From positions 1-55,072 of the forward strand of contig JAIPGI010000007.1 in NCBI GenBank assembly GCA_021736215.1: a DNA stretch of 55,072 bases, read 5' to 3'. Position numbers and translations under genes: made by a program. This document shows, piece by piece, positions 34,981-42,989 of the stretch. Position 1 is the stretch's first letter, and the number at the start of each line of letters is the position of its first letter. Origin of the DNA: Candidatus Altimarinota bacterium. GTDB taxonomy: Bacteria; Patescibacteriota; Gracilibacteria; UBA4473. The notes beneath the pieces are model-generated. The model saw nothing but the letters and a program-made list of their open reading frames with translations. It did no database searches and was not told the DNA's origin.

Positions 34981-34999
34981 TGTGCTAAAAATTTCATGA

Positions 35000-35632
35000 A
35001 TGTTTACAGGGATTGTCGAACAAATCGGAAAAATTCAGAAAATCGAAAAAAATCGATTTACTCTTTCGCATGGATATACGGAACCTTTTGAAATTGGGGA
35101 ATCGATTGCGCTCAGTGGTGCGTGTATGACGATTTTAAAGACCAGTCTCATAAAGGAGACCGGTCTTAGAATTATAGAAATAGAAATGATGGAAGAATCG
35201 CGCAATCGAACAACCTTTAAGCAAGCGCAAGAAGGGGATTTGGTGAATCTTGAGAGATCGGCTCGTATCGGGGATCGAAACTCAGGTCATCAGGTCACAG
35301 GACATATCGATGAAGTAGGGAAAATTTTAAAAATAGAGAAAAAATCAGATTTCTGGGTGTTCAGAATTTCCGTGAGCCAAGAGAATGAAAAGCTAGTCGT
35401 TCACAAAGGATCAATTGCAGTAGATGGAATCTCTCTTACGGTTTCCCATGTTTCAGAACCAAACCCGAGTTCCGAGGTCAAAGAACCCGGGTTTGAAATA
35501 CCTTGGTTTGAAGTGTCGATTCTGCCCTACACTTGGGGAGAAACGAATCTTCATGCCAAAAAAGAAGGCGATGGGGTGAATTTGGAATTTGATATAATTG
35601 GGAAATACTTGCTTCGCCAAAATAATGGATAA
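35000..35632 (+). CDS. ribE: Riboflavin synthase, alpha chain
   Basis: 210 residues. MFTGIVEQIG, GESIALSGACMTI, and in the second half GSIAVDGISLTV and GEKVNLE-like GDGVNLEFDIIGKYLLRQ are the two duplicated lumazine-binding modules of the enzyme, which dismutates 6,7-dimethyl-8-ribityllumazine to riboflavin. A CCCGGG palindrome at 35462-35493 adds NPSSEVKEPGF in frame between VSEP and EIPWFEVSILPYTW, in a loop before a conserved strand. It is followed by ribD in the same operon. Confidence 0.95.
   Translation: MFTGIVEQIGKIQKIEKNRFTLSHGYTEPFEIGESIALSGACMTILKTSLIKETGLRIIEIEMMEESRNRTTFKQAQEGDLVNLERSARIGDRNSGHQVTGHIDEVGKILKIEKKSDFWVFRISVSQENEKLVVHKGSIAVDGISLTVSHVSEPNPSSEVKEPGFEIPWFEVSILPYTWGETNLHAKKEGDGVNLEFDIIGKYLLRQNNG
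35462..35493. repeat. CCCGGG palindromic element inside ribE
   Basis: AACCCGAGTTC, 10 bases, GAACCCGGGTT. It encodes NPSSEVKEPGF in frame. One base of the first arm has changed. Confidence 0.88.
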
Positions 35633-35640
35633 TTTAAATC

Positions 35641-35674
35641 CCTCTCGATCCCCCTTTTTCAAAGGAGGAGGATT
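35641..35674. repeat. CCCTTTTTC repeat at the start of ribD
   Basis: A hairpin-like stretch with CCCCCTTTTTCAAAGGAGG. It lies between ATG 35625 and ATG 35676; the GGAGGAGG at its end is placed 5 bases before ATG 35676 like a Shine-Dalgarno site. The repeat may thus supply the ribosome binding site of ribD. Confidence 0.6.
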
Positions 35675-35675
35675 T

Positions 35676-36827
35676 ATGGATCATGCAGCCGATTTGGCTT
35701 CACAAGTCGACCCGCATTTGACCGCTCCAAATCCCAGAGTGGGATGCGTCGTTGTCTGTGATGGAGAAATTCTTGCTTCGGGAGTCCATGAAAAATTTGG
35801 AGAACCTCATGCGGAAGTGAATTCGATTAGTTCTTTAAACCCGGGTTCTAGGGTCAAAGAACCCGGGTTTTGGGATCAATGCGAAATATATATCACTCTT
35901 GAGCCCTGTGACCACTTCCAAGGCAAAAAAACTCCCAGTTGTACGGAATTACTTTTAAAGCACAAACCCAAGAAAGTAATTGTCGGGTCACTGGACCCGC
36001 AGTTTGGGGGAAAAAATTTAGAAAAATTAAAAAAGGCAGGAATAGAGGTCGTTTTGGAAAAAAACGAAAAGTGCGAGGAGCTCAATCCTTTTTTCGCTCA
36101 TTTTGTGAAGACAAAAATGCCCTATGTGACAGTGAAAATGGCGCAGAGTTTGGACGGGCGAGTTACAAAAAAAATCCCGGGTTCTGGGATCCCTGAACCC
36201 GGGATTGATTATATAAGTAATGAGATTTCCCGACAAAAGGTTCATGAAATGCGAGCGCAATACAGTGCTCTTTTGACGACGGTCAAAACGATCCTAGCCG
36301 ATGACCCACAGCTCAATTGTCGGCTGGACAACCCTCCTTCTTTAGCAAAGAGGGAGATGGAGGGAGATTTTTCAAAGGAGGATTTAAATCCCCCTGCCCC
36401 TCTGTACAGCGGGGCTGTCCCCCTTTTCCAAAGGGGGAGGAATACCTCGGACCCCCAGATTATCGTTCTCGGAAAAAAGTCAGATATACCCCCTTCTGCT
36501 CGAATTTTTCTTTCCTCGCCCTTAGGGAGAGGAAGTGAAGGAGAGGGAAATAGAAAAATTCATTTTTTTGACACGCATGATTTGAAATCAGTCCTTGCCG
36601 AGTGCGCCAAGATGGGGATTGATTCCATAATGACCGAATGCGGTCCAACAGTGGCTACGGAACTTTTGAAATCAGATTTAGTCGATGAGGTGCAACTCTT
36701 TGTCGCTCCAGAGATTTTTGGCAAAGGAAAAGATGCTTTTCTGAACAACGCTATTCTGCAGGACTTTCATTTGCACGAAGTAGAGAATCTCCAAGGGGAT
36801 GTGTGGATGAGATTTGTGAGAAAATAG
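35676..36827 (+). CDS. ribD: Bifunctional riboflavin biosynthesis protein RibD with four repeat inserts
   Basis: 383 residues from ATG 35676; ATG 35625 would add 17 residues encoded by a repeat. The deaminase has PNPRVGCV, HAEVNSI (HxE) and LEPCDHFQGKKTPSC (Zn Cys), and the reductase VTVKMAQSLDGRVT, TILADDPQLNCR and ECGPTVATELL. It carries out the two steps from the pyrimidine intermediate to ribitylaminouracil. It is longer than the usual about 360 residues because of repeats: NPGSRVKEPGF after HAEVNSISS, IPGSGIPEPGI, about 40 residues from a CCCCT-type repeat between LDN and SDPQ, and PLGRGSEGEGN. All active-site motifs remain intact, so it is probably functional. Confidence 0.93.
   Translation: MDHAADLASQVDPHLTAPNPRVGCVVVCDGEILASGVHEKFGEPHAEVNSISSLNPGSRVKEPGFWDQCEIYITLEPCDHFQGKKTPSCTELLLKHKPKKVIVGSLDPQFGGKNLEKLKKAGIEVVLEKNEKCEELNPFFAHFVKTKMPYVTVKMAQSLDGRVTKKIPGSGIPEPGIDYISNEISRQKVHEMRAQYSALLTTVKTILADDPQLNCRLDNPPSLAKREMEGDFSKEDLNPPAPLYSGAVPLFQRGRNTSDPQIIVLGKKSDIPPSARIFLSSPLGRGSEGEGNRKIHFFDTHDLKSVLAECAKMGIDSIMTECGPTVATELLKSDLVDEVQLFVAPEIFGKGKDAFLNNAILQDFHLHEVENLQGDVWMRFVRK
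35838..35869. repeat. CCCGGG palindromic element inside ribD, copy a
   Basis: AACCCGGGTTC, 10 bases, GAACCCGGGTT, read as NPGSRVKEPGF right after the deaminase HxE motif region. Confidence 0.9.
36174..36205. repeat. CCCGGG palindromic element inside ribD, copy b
   Basis: ATCCCGGGTTC, 10 bases, GAACCCGGGAT, read as IPGSGIPEPGI just after SLDGRVTKK of the reductase domain. Confidence 0.9.
36334..36452. repeat. Compound CCCTCC/CCCCCT repeat inside ribD
   Basis: Palindromic segments CCCTCCTTCTTTAGCAAAGA then GGGAGATGGAGGGAG, and CCCCTCTGTACAGCGGGG, and CCCCCTTTTCCAAAGGGGG follow each other. It is read in frame as about 40 residues rich in Pro, Ser, Lys and Gly that replace a short loop in normal RibD. 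Confidence 0.75.
36514..36547. repeat. CCCTCTCC repeat inside ribD, near-identical to 28034-28067
   Basis: On the minus strand the 34 bases differ at one position from the intergenic copy at 28034-28067. It is read in frame as SPLGRGSEGEG. Confidence 0.88.
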
Positions 36828-36831
36828 AAAA

Positions 36832-36858
36832 AGACCGCGATTGCTCGCGGTCTAATTC
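36832..36858 (+). terminator. Terminator of the rib operon
   Basis: AGACCGCGA-TTGC-TCGCGGTCT, then AATTCTT. The T run is weak but the stem is perfect. It also separates the convergent GNAT gene. Confidence 0.75.
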
Positions 36859-36872
36859 TTCGAAAATAGTAC

Positions 36873-37700
36873 CTATTTTACAACTATGCCTATTTTTTTG
36901 AGTTTTTCTCTTAATTCTTCCTTGTCTTCAGTTTTATATAAATCAATATTTGATTCGAGTCCATTGTCTAGGAATATGAACAACAGTGCGTCTTCAATAA
37001 GCATGTCATCTAAACTGTTTATATCATCAGGATACATTTCAGAACTTAATATTTCTTCCCATTTTTCTATTATTTTTTTCTCTTTATTTTGGGAAATATT
37101 TATTTTTAATTTTCCTTCTCGCCTCAAGTCTTCTATCATGCCAAAAAATCCTTCTTTCTTAACTTCATCTTTAAATTTTTCAAAAATATTATATATAATT
37201 TCTCTCAAAGTATTTTCTGAGCAATCAATATCTAATTTTACGAGATTTTTAATTTTTTCTGCAAATGATAGACTGAAGTGGAGTCCTTCTTTGGTCTCAG
37301 CGAAAACATCGATGTTTTTCCTATCAGGCTCTTGATTCATCAATAGATTGATGCGTTTTTTTGCAAGATGTGTAGCAAGTCCCTTGTTTTTGTATTCTTC
37401 TGCGACAACGAAAGTCCCTAAATTTTCTTTTTCATCATCAAAAATAACATTATCGGGAAGGCTCATGGCTGCTACTTTTCCTGATGCATCTCTCAGGATA
37501 ATTATTTTATCTTTGTGGTGTTCTAGAATATCATACGGGGTTTTCCGGAAGGCTCTCTGAAAGACTGTTTCATGTTCTTTATGCCAATTATCAAAATAGA
37601 ATGAAAAAATATCATCAGTTATTTCGGTGGGTGTTTCGAAGGTAAAAGCATTTCCATCGATTTCCAAAGTTTCTATATTTTGTGGGTTTTCTGAATTCAT
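36873..37700 (-). CDS. Protein with N-terminal GNAT acetyltransferase domain
   Basis: 275 residues. LGTFVVAEEYKNKGLATHLAKKR (about 94-116) is a GNAT acetyl-CoA loop. The first 90 residues complete the fold, and residues 150-275 form a charged helical domain without known homologues. Very AT-rich, Lys/Glu-rich composition. Substrate unknown. It is divergent from guaA. Confidence 0.75.
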   Translation of the reverse strand: MNSENPQNIETLEIDGNAFTFETPTEITDDIFSFYFDNWHKEHETVFQRAFRKTPYDILEHHKDKIIILRDASGKVAAMSLPDNVIFDDEKENLGTFVVAEEYKNKGLATHLAKKRINLLMNQEPDRKNIDVFAETKEGLHFSLSFAEKIKNLVKLDIDCSENTLREIIYNIFEKFKDEVKKEGFFGMIEDLRREGKLKINISQNKEKKIIEKWEEILSSEMYPDDINSLDDMLIEDALLFIFLDNGLESNIDLYKTEDKEELREKLKKIGIVVK

Positions 37701-37764
37701 CTAAATTTTATTATAACACATTTAATGCATTTTTGTCAACACTCTACAAATTTTCATTTTCCAC

Positions 37765-37770
37765 TATACT
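37765..37770 (+). promoter_or_regulatory. -10 box for a leaderless guaA message
   Basis: TATACT ends 8 bases before the ATG at 37779. No good -35 box is present at 17 bases; TTGTCA lies at 37733. Confidence 0.5.
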
Positions 37771-37778
37771 CATGTTCC

Positions 37779-39614
37779 ATGGCACACGAAAAAATAATTA
37801 TTCTCGACTTTGGAGGACAGTATGCACACCTTATCGCAAGCCGAATTCGACGATTGAATGTTCTCGCTGAAATTTACGAACCAGATAAAGTCAGTGTCGA
37901 ATTTCTCAAATCACAAAATATCAAGGGAATTATTCTCTCGGGAGGGCCACAGAGTGTTTTTGAAGAGAATTCACCAACGACGGATAGTGCTATTTTTGAT
38001 CTCGGCATTCCGGTTTTGGGGATTTGTTACGGACATCAATTTCTCGCGTATGCGCTGGGAGGCAAAGTGAAACGCGGAGTTGAAGGAGAATATGGTCGAG
38101 CGGAATTTACGCATGACGGGAAGTGTCCGATTTTTGAAAATGTTCCCGAGAAATCAATTTTTTGGATGAATCATCAAGACGAGTTAGAGGCTCTCCCGAC
38201 CGGATTTATCAAGTGTGGATCAACTTCACAGTGTGAACTGGCGGCGTATTGGCATCCAAAAAAGAATATTTTTTCCGTACAGTTTCACCTCGAAGTGACC
38301 CATTCCCAGTACGGGCAACAGGTGTTCAAAAACTTCTTACAAATCTGCAAAGTCAGCTATGACTGGACGATTGAGAAATTTTTTGAAGAAGAAAAGAAAA
38401 AACTTATCGCTCAGGTAGGACAAAAAAATGTATTTCTCTTTGTTTCGGGAGGGGTGGATTCGAGCGTGGCGTTTGCTTTTTTGACCAAGATTTTTGGCGA
38501 GAAGCGTGTGAAGGGGCTCTTCGTTGATACGGGACTTTTGCGTGAGGGGGAAGTGGAGTATGTAGAAAAATCTCTTCGAGGGATTGGGGCTGACTTAACG
38601 GTTTTGAGAGAGGGCGAGTATTTCCTCCAAAAGCTCAAAGGAGTGTGTGATCCAGAAAAAAAACGAGAAATCATCGGTCATGCGTTTTTGGATGTACAGA
38701 AGAAATTTTTTACAGCGAATCATCTTCATTCCGACTGGCTTCTCGCTCAAGGAACTATCTACCCAGATACTATAGAAACGGGAGGAACAAAACATGCTTC
38801 CAAAATTAAAACGCACCACAATCGCGCTCCAGAAGTTCAAAAACTTATTGATGCGGGAAAAATCGTTGAGCCGCTCAAGGAACTCTACAAAGACGAAGTG
38901 AGGAGCTTGGGAGAATTCTTGGGATTACCATCGGAACTCGTTTGGCGGCATCCATTTCCAGGACCCGGACTTGGCGTTCGAATCCTCTGTAGTGATGTTG
39001 GGAGTGATGAGCCCCTTCATAAAAATGTCTCAGCCTTTACGCTTCAACAAAAAAATCCGCCGTTTACAATTCTTCCGATTAAATCGGTTGGGGTGCAAGG
39101 GGATTTCAGAACCTACAAACATCCTGCTATTTTAAAATTTCAAAAAAGTTCAAATTCAAAAGATCCAGAGTTCAAACTTGAGTATTTCGAAAAAATGGCC
39201 ACCAAACTCATCAACCACTACAAAGACATCAACCGTTGCATATTTCTCCTTGATCAAAATTTTAAAGGGAACGTGAAAACTATCCAATTGAACAAAAAAT
39301 GTGTTCAAAAAGGCAGAGTGCAAACACTTCAACGTGCTGACGATATCGTGACCCGAACGCTTCGAGATATGAATCTCTATGATGCAGTTTGGCAATTTCC
39401 AACAGTGCTTTTGCCAATCGCTTTTAATAATGTAGGAGAAGAATCCATCATCCTACGCCCGATTGATTCCATTGATGCGATGTCAGCATCGGTTGGAAAA
39501 TTACCATGGGAATTCTTTGGGAAAGTCGCAGCACAAATATTGGAAGATCCGAAGATTTCAGCGGTGTTTCTTGATGTCACTTCCAAACCTCCTGGCACGA
39601 TTGAGTGGGAGTGA
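37779..39614 (+). CDS. guaA: GMP synthase (glutamine-hydrolysing)
   Basis: 611 residues from ATG 37779. The amidotransferase has GICYGHQFLAYALGG (catalytic Cys) and FHLEVTHS (His, Glu; Leu replaces the common Pro). The ATP pyrophosphatase has FVSGGVDSSVAFAFL, and the C-terminus ends KPPGTIEWE as in the family. It converts XMP to GMP. Longer than E. coli GuaA (525) because of insertions around residues 420-520, including the QKSSNSKDPEFKLEY region. Single gene; -10 box just before the start. Confidence 0.96.
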   Translation: MAHEKIIILDFGGQYAHLIASRIRRLNVLAEIYEPDKVSVEFLKSQNIKGIILSGGPQSVFEENSPTTDSAIFDLGIPVLGICYGHQFLAYALGGKVKRGVEGEYGRAEFTHDGKCPIFENVPEKSIFWMNHQDELEALPTGFIKCGSTSQCELAAYWHPKKNIFSVQFHLEVTHSQYGQQVFKNFLQICKVSYDWTIEKFFEEEKKKLIAQVGQKNVFLFVSGGVDSSVAFAFLTKIFGEKRVKGLFVDTGLLREGEVEYVEKSLRGIGADLTVLREGEYFLQKLKGVCDPEKKREIIGHAFLDVQKKFFTANHLHSDWLLAQGTIYPDTIETGGTKHASKIKTHHNRAPEVQKLIDAGKIVEPLKELYKDEVRSLGEFLGLPSELVWRHPFPGPGLGVRILCSDVGSDEPLHKNVSAFTLQQKNPPFTILPIKSVGVQGDFRTYKHPAILKFQKSSNSKDPEFKLEYFEKMATKLINHYKDINRCIFLLDQNFKGNVKTIQLNKKCVQKGRVQTLQRADDIVTRTLRDMNLYDAVWQFPTVLLPIAFNNVGEESIILRPIDSIDAMSASVGKLPWEFFGKVAAQILEDPKISAVFLDVTSKPPGTIEWE

Positions 39615-39727
39615 GAATCAATGAATAATGAATAATGAGTAATTAGGTGAAATCGTTAATTACTTTTTTTATTTTTTCTTCTTTGAAAATGTATTTTTTC
39701 TTTATATAGAACGAATTTATTGTTTTT

Positions 39728-39756
39728 TTGATTTTTTTAATCTTGTTAACTATAAT
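39728..39756 (+). promoter_or_regulatory. fic promoter
   Basis: TTGATT (39728-39733), 17 bases, TATAAT (39751-39756), ending 11 bases before the ATG. A near-leaderless message is expected. Confidence 0.75.
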
Positions 39757-39767
39757 TTACAAGAATA

Positions 39768-40739
39768 ATGAAAAAAAATATCACATCAGCATCAGTTTTT
39801 TTCCGACAAAAATGGATTTTTGCACTTGGCGGATTACCAAATCCAAGTGTAAAAAATTCAGAATGGTTATATATGTTGGAGGAAGAAATGAGAAACTCAC
39901 TTATGATTGAGGGAGTTTTTGTTTCCAAAAGTGATCTTAAAAATGCTTTATCAGAAAATCCAACTCGGAAAAAAACAATTCCTGAAATTTTAGGAGCATT
40001 TGATGCGGCGAATTTAGCATACGAAGTGTCGTATCAACAATTTCAAGAAAAAACTTTTGAGATACCAAAATATTTTATACGAGGTATCCAGGCGGCATTA
40101 GTGAAGCTCGATGATAAATATAAATGGGACCCCGGGAAATTTCGAGAAGGGAATCTAGTAATTACAGGCGCAAAATTTCAACCACCAGATTATGTACAAA
40201 TTTCAGGATATTTGGATAAATTAGTGTGGTTGGTTGAGAAACATAAAACTATGACCCCTTGGAGGAGGGCTGCTCTTTTTCATGCTTTTTTTGAACATAT
40301 CCATCCTTTTCCAGATGGAAACGGAAGAGTCGGAAGAATATTGGCAAACTGTATTTTGTTGGCACACGGATTTCCAAATATCTCTTTGAAATTCGAAGAC
40401 ACAAAAGAATACATTTCGGCATTGGAACAATCGGATAAGGCAATTGATGATGTTTTGTCTGGTCAGGTAGCTTGGATGAAATTTGATAAAAAAAAGATTG
40501 AAGAATTAGAAAATATATTTCTTGATCGGCTTACTTATCAAATGGATACCTTGATCACAAACCGATTTGAAAAAAATAGAAAAAAACTAATTTCGCTCAG
40601 AGAGGTTGCTCAACAAAGTGGTCGTAATCTGAATTCATTGAAAGTTATGGCATCTAACAAAAATATTGTAAGTGTGTTAAGGAAAGAAGGATTATTTTCG
40701 CACCCTGATTTACTCAAAAATCCGAAAGAATTAGATTAG
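39768..40739 (+). CDS. Fic-family AMP-transferase with N-terminal inhibitory motif
   Basis: 323 residues. The Fic motif HPFPDGNGRVGR is at 179-190. The inhibitory helix pattern (S/T)xxxE(G/N) is present as SLMIEG (44-49), so the enzyme is self-inhibited in its resting state. A winged-helix-like C-terminus (LISLREVAQQSGRNLNSLKV) follows. It probably AMPylates a protein target, as in the Fic/DOC group. It overlaps the convergent guanine deaminase gene by four bases. Confidence 0.92.
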   Translation: MKKNITSASVFFRQKWIFALGGLPNPSVKNSEWLYMLEEEMRNSLMIEGVFVSKSDLKNALSENPTRKKTIPEILGAFDAANLAYEVSYQQFQEKTFEIPKYFIRGIQAALVKLDDKYKWDPGKFREGNLVITGAKFQPPDYVQISGYLDKLVWLVEKHKTMTPWRRAALFHAFFEHIHPFPDGNGRVGRILANCILLAHGFPNISLKFEDTKEYISALEQSDKAIDDVLSGQVAWMKFDKKKIEELENIFLDRLTYQMDTLITNRFEKNRKKLISLREVAQQSGRNLNSLKVMASNKNIVSVLRKEGLFSHPDLLKNPKELD

Positions 40740-41215
40740 TATCTCATTTTGTCCTCTTTCTGTTCCCACTCTTTGAATACTTTGAGTCCATCTTTGTGGA
40801 ACGCTACAACCTGATGAAAAGGGATTGAGAATTTTTCAAACGGTTTCTGGAGCTCCTCATAAATAAAGGCATCATCAAATCCGATTTTTGCTGCATCTTG
40901 GGCAGTATTGGCGAAATACACACTCTCGGGCCTCGCCCAATAAATCGCACCCAAACACATCGGACATGGGTAGCAGGAGGTATATATTGTGCATCCAGTG
41001 AGCTGAAACGAGTTCAATTTTTTACAGGCTTCTCGAATTGCCGATACCTCAGCGTGAGCGCTTGGATCATTGGTTGAGGTTACCTGATTCCATCCTTCAG
41101 CGATAATTGCATTATCTTTGACGATGACACATCCAAAAGGACCACCAGCCCCTTCGTTCATCTTTTGTCGAGAGATTTCTATAGCTCGCTGAATAAATTT
41201 TTTGTGATTTTCCAT
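40736..41215 (-). CDS. guaD: Guanine deaminase (GuaD type)
   Basis: 159 residues from the ATG at 41215; the upstream ATG at 41251 is less likely because TATCAT on the minus strand (41227-41222) lies 6 bases before 41215. GGPFGCVIV, HAEVSAIREA (HxE) and SCYPCPMCLGAIYWA (PCxxC), plus the conserved end KVFKEWEQKEDKMRY, resemble the B. subtilis GuaD enzyme, which turns guanine into xanthine. Confidence 0.9.
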   Translation of the reverse strand: MENHKKFIQRAIEISRQKMNEGAGGPFGCVIVKDNAIIAEGWNQVTSTNDPSAHAEVSAIREACKKLNSFQLTGCTIYTSCYPCPMCLGAIYWARPESVYFANTAQDAAKIGFDDAFIYEELQKPFEKFSIPFHQVVAFHKDGLKVFKEWEQKEDKMRY

Positions 41216-41285
41216 AAAAGAATGATACCAATATTTCTTGGATTCTATCATTTTTTTTGTTACCTTTGCACTACTCATTTTATAT

Positions 41286-41978
41286 ATGACACAACAATTC
41301 AAAGCCATCCTTTGGGACAATGACGGAATTTTGGTGAATACAGAACCACTCTATGCACAAGCGGTGCAACAAGTTTTTGACCGTATCGGATTTGTTGGAG
41401 ATGCTGAGGAATTATACAAACACTACACGATTCGCTTGGGCACGCATGTGTGGGATCCCGTACAAAAACAACTTGCTCTGTCCGAGGAGGATGTCGACGA
41501 ATTGAGGCAAGAAAGGGATAAAAATTACGAAATACTTTTGGATCAGGGAGCGCCCATTATCCCTCATACAGAAGAGGTATTGAAGAAACTTCGTCCTTAT
41601 TTTTCGATGGGGATTGTTACTTCTTGTCAGCGCAAACATCTCGAAATTATCCACACACAAACAGGATTCTTTCAATACTTTGATTTTCGGATAGCAAGAG
41701 AGGATTTCGTTCAGACCAAGCCCAATCCTGAACCGTATTTATTGGCGTTTAAAAAGGTAGAGGCGTTGCATGCAACGCCTCTACAAAAAAACGAAATTCT
41801 TGTCATTGAAGACAGTGAACGGGGTGTTATATCTGCCAAGGAAGCAGGTATGACTTGTTTTGCCATTCCAACTAGTTTAACCAAGGATACGGATTTGAGC
41901 CGTGCGGATAGGATTTTGGAAAGTATAGAGGAATTGCCGAGCCTAGTTCTGTCATCCCACACTTGTTGTGGGATCTAA
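41286..41978 (+). CDS. HAD-superfamily hydrolase (beta-phosphoglucomutase-like) with repeat insert
   Basis: 230 residues from ATG 41286. Motif I LWDNDGILVNTE (DxD), motif II VTSC, motif III QTKPNPEPYLLA (Lys) and motif IV IEDSERGVISAKEAG. It is a phosphatase or phosphomutase of the PGMB group. A perfect 28-bp palindrome (41757-41784) sits in frame between motif III and motif IV and adds VEALHATPL. The last codons and the stop (LSSHTCCGI) come from a GTCAT...ATCT repeat (41951-41976). The gene diverges from guaD. Confidence 0.9.
   Translation: MTQQFKAILWDNDGILVNTEPLYAQAVQQVFDRIGFVGDAEELYKHYTIRLGTHVWDPVQKQLALSEEDVDELRQERDKNYEILLDQGAPIIPHTEEVLKKLRPYFSMGIVTSCQRKHLEIIHTQTGFFQYFDFRIAREDFVQTKPNPEPYLLAFKKVEALHATPLQKNEILVIEDSERGVISAKEAGMTCFAIPTSLTKDTDLSRADRILESIEELPSLVLSSHTCCGI
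41757..41784. repeat. Perfect 28-bp palindrome inside the HAD gene
   Basis: GTAGAGGCGTTGCA followed by its complement TGCAACGCCTCTAC. It is of the GTAGGGGCG family and is read in frame. Confidence 0.92.
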
Positions 41979-42076
41979 GGACAAGGTATTATTCTGAAAA
42001 CAGAGCGAGTCCGCCTGAGGTGGACGAAGCGGGCGCAGGTATTTGAGGTTAGATTCCGGAATAAATCCGGAATGAC
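41951..42076. repeat. GTCAT...ATCT elements, two copies with inner repeat
   Basis: GTCATCCCAC-ACTTGTT-GTGGGATCT (41951-41976) supplies the end of the HAD gene. AGATTCCGG-AATAAAT-CCGGAATGAC (42051-42076) is an inverted copy. Between them lies AGTCCGCCTGAGGTGGACGA, a copy of the TCCGCC palindrome. Confidence 0.75.
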
Positions 42077-42090
42077 AATAATGAGAAAGG

Positions 42091-42966
42091 TTATCTTCCC
42101 ACCATCTTGAGTCCAGCGATACCAATCGCAACAACGATAAGCGCAATCCACTGAACATGTGTCATTTTTTCCTGATAGAGGAAATGAGCAAGGAGTGTCA
42201 TCATCAAAATACTACTCGTTCCAATGGCGGAGACGATCCCTACGGGACCAAGCGTTACGGCAATGGCAAATCCTCCCGTTCCAATAATAGTGGGCCAAGA
42301 GACAAGGGCGATCCGTCCAAAAGTCGGAAGAGAAATTTTTTGAATTGGTTTTTTGAAAATCATCCAACGTAAAAGTCCCATTCCCAAACTCAAAAATCCG
42401 ATGAGTGTTTCCCAAAAGTATCCTGCTACAAAAGGGCTCAAATCTCTGGCAACACTTGTCAAAAACAATGTAAATCCAACGCCTATAATTCCAGTTGCCA
42501 AACATAAAAAAAGACCAATACCACTTCGTATATCTAGATGAGGAAAATGATTTTTGCGTACAGAAAGGTAGGTAGCACTTCCTACAACGAGAGCGATAAA
42601 AACCCATTCCCACACGGAAAGAAACTCTTGAAAAAGAAAAATTCCGGCTCCCAGCACAAGCAGTGTTCGAATACTTCCTGTGATGGCAGATTGGATACCA
42701 ACTGGTAGAAATTTCAGTGATTCAAAATACATCCATGTGGCGACGGCTCCACAAAACGAAGCTGCTAGAATTTGAGGCCAAAAATTAAGGATCCCAAAAA
42801 TTTCCGTCTTCGTTGCAAAAAAAAGTAAAGGCAAAAGAGTTATCGAAAATGAAAGAGTTCGATAGATAGATACCGATAATGGATCAATTTTTCGTGCATA
42901 GTGAACAAGTAAAGTTCCTTGCACAGCATAACCAATCATAGAAGCAAGAGCCCAGAAAAAAAACAT
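42091..42966 (-). CDS. EamA-type (DMT superfamily) transporter
   Basis: 291 residues with ten hydrophobic helices in two homologous halves, the pattern of the drug/metabolite transporter superfamily. The EamA signature region IYRTLSFSITLLPLLFF and the end of the second half LYQEKMTHVQWIALIVVAIG are present. It exports or imports a small metabolite. Substrate unknown. It is 24 bases downstream of the nucleotidyltransferase gene on the same strand. Confidence 0.92.
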   Translation of the reverse strand: MFFFWALASMIGYAVQGTLLVHYARKIDPLSVSIYRTLSFSITLLPLLFFATKTEIFGILNFWPQILAASFCGAVATWMYFESLKFLPVGIQSAITGSIRTLLVLGAGIFLFQEFLSVWEWVFIALVVGSATYLSVRKNHFPHLDIRSGIGLFLCLATGIIGVGFTLFLTSVARDLSPFVAGYFWETLIGFLSLGMGLLRWMIFKKPIQKISLPTFGRIALVSWPTIIGTGGFAIAVTLGPVGIVSAIGTSSILMMTLLAHFLYQEKMTHVQWIALIVVAIGIAGLKMVGR

Positions 42967-42989
42967 GAAAATAGTTTAGAGTTAAGAGT

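Noticed and set aside
34926-34999. Possible FMN riboswitch before ribE
   Set aside because: The region is only 74 bases and consists of two perfect palindromes; the conserved FMN-element helices are absent.
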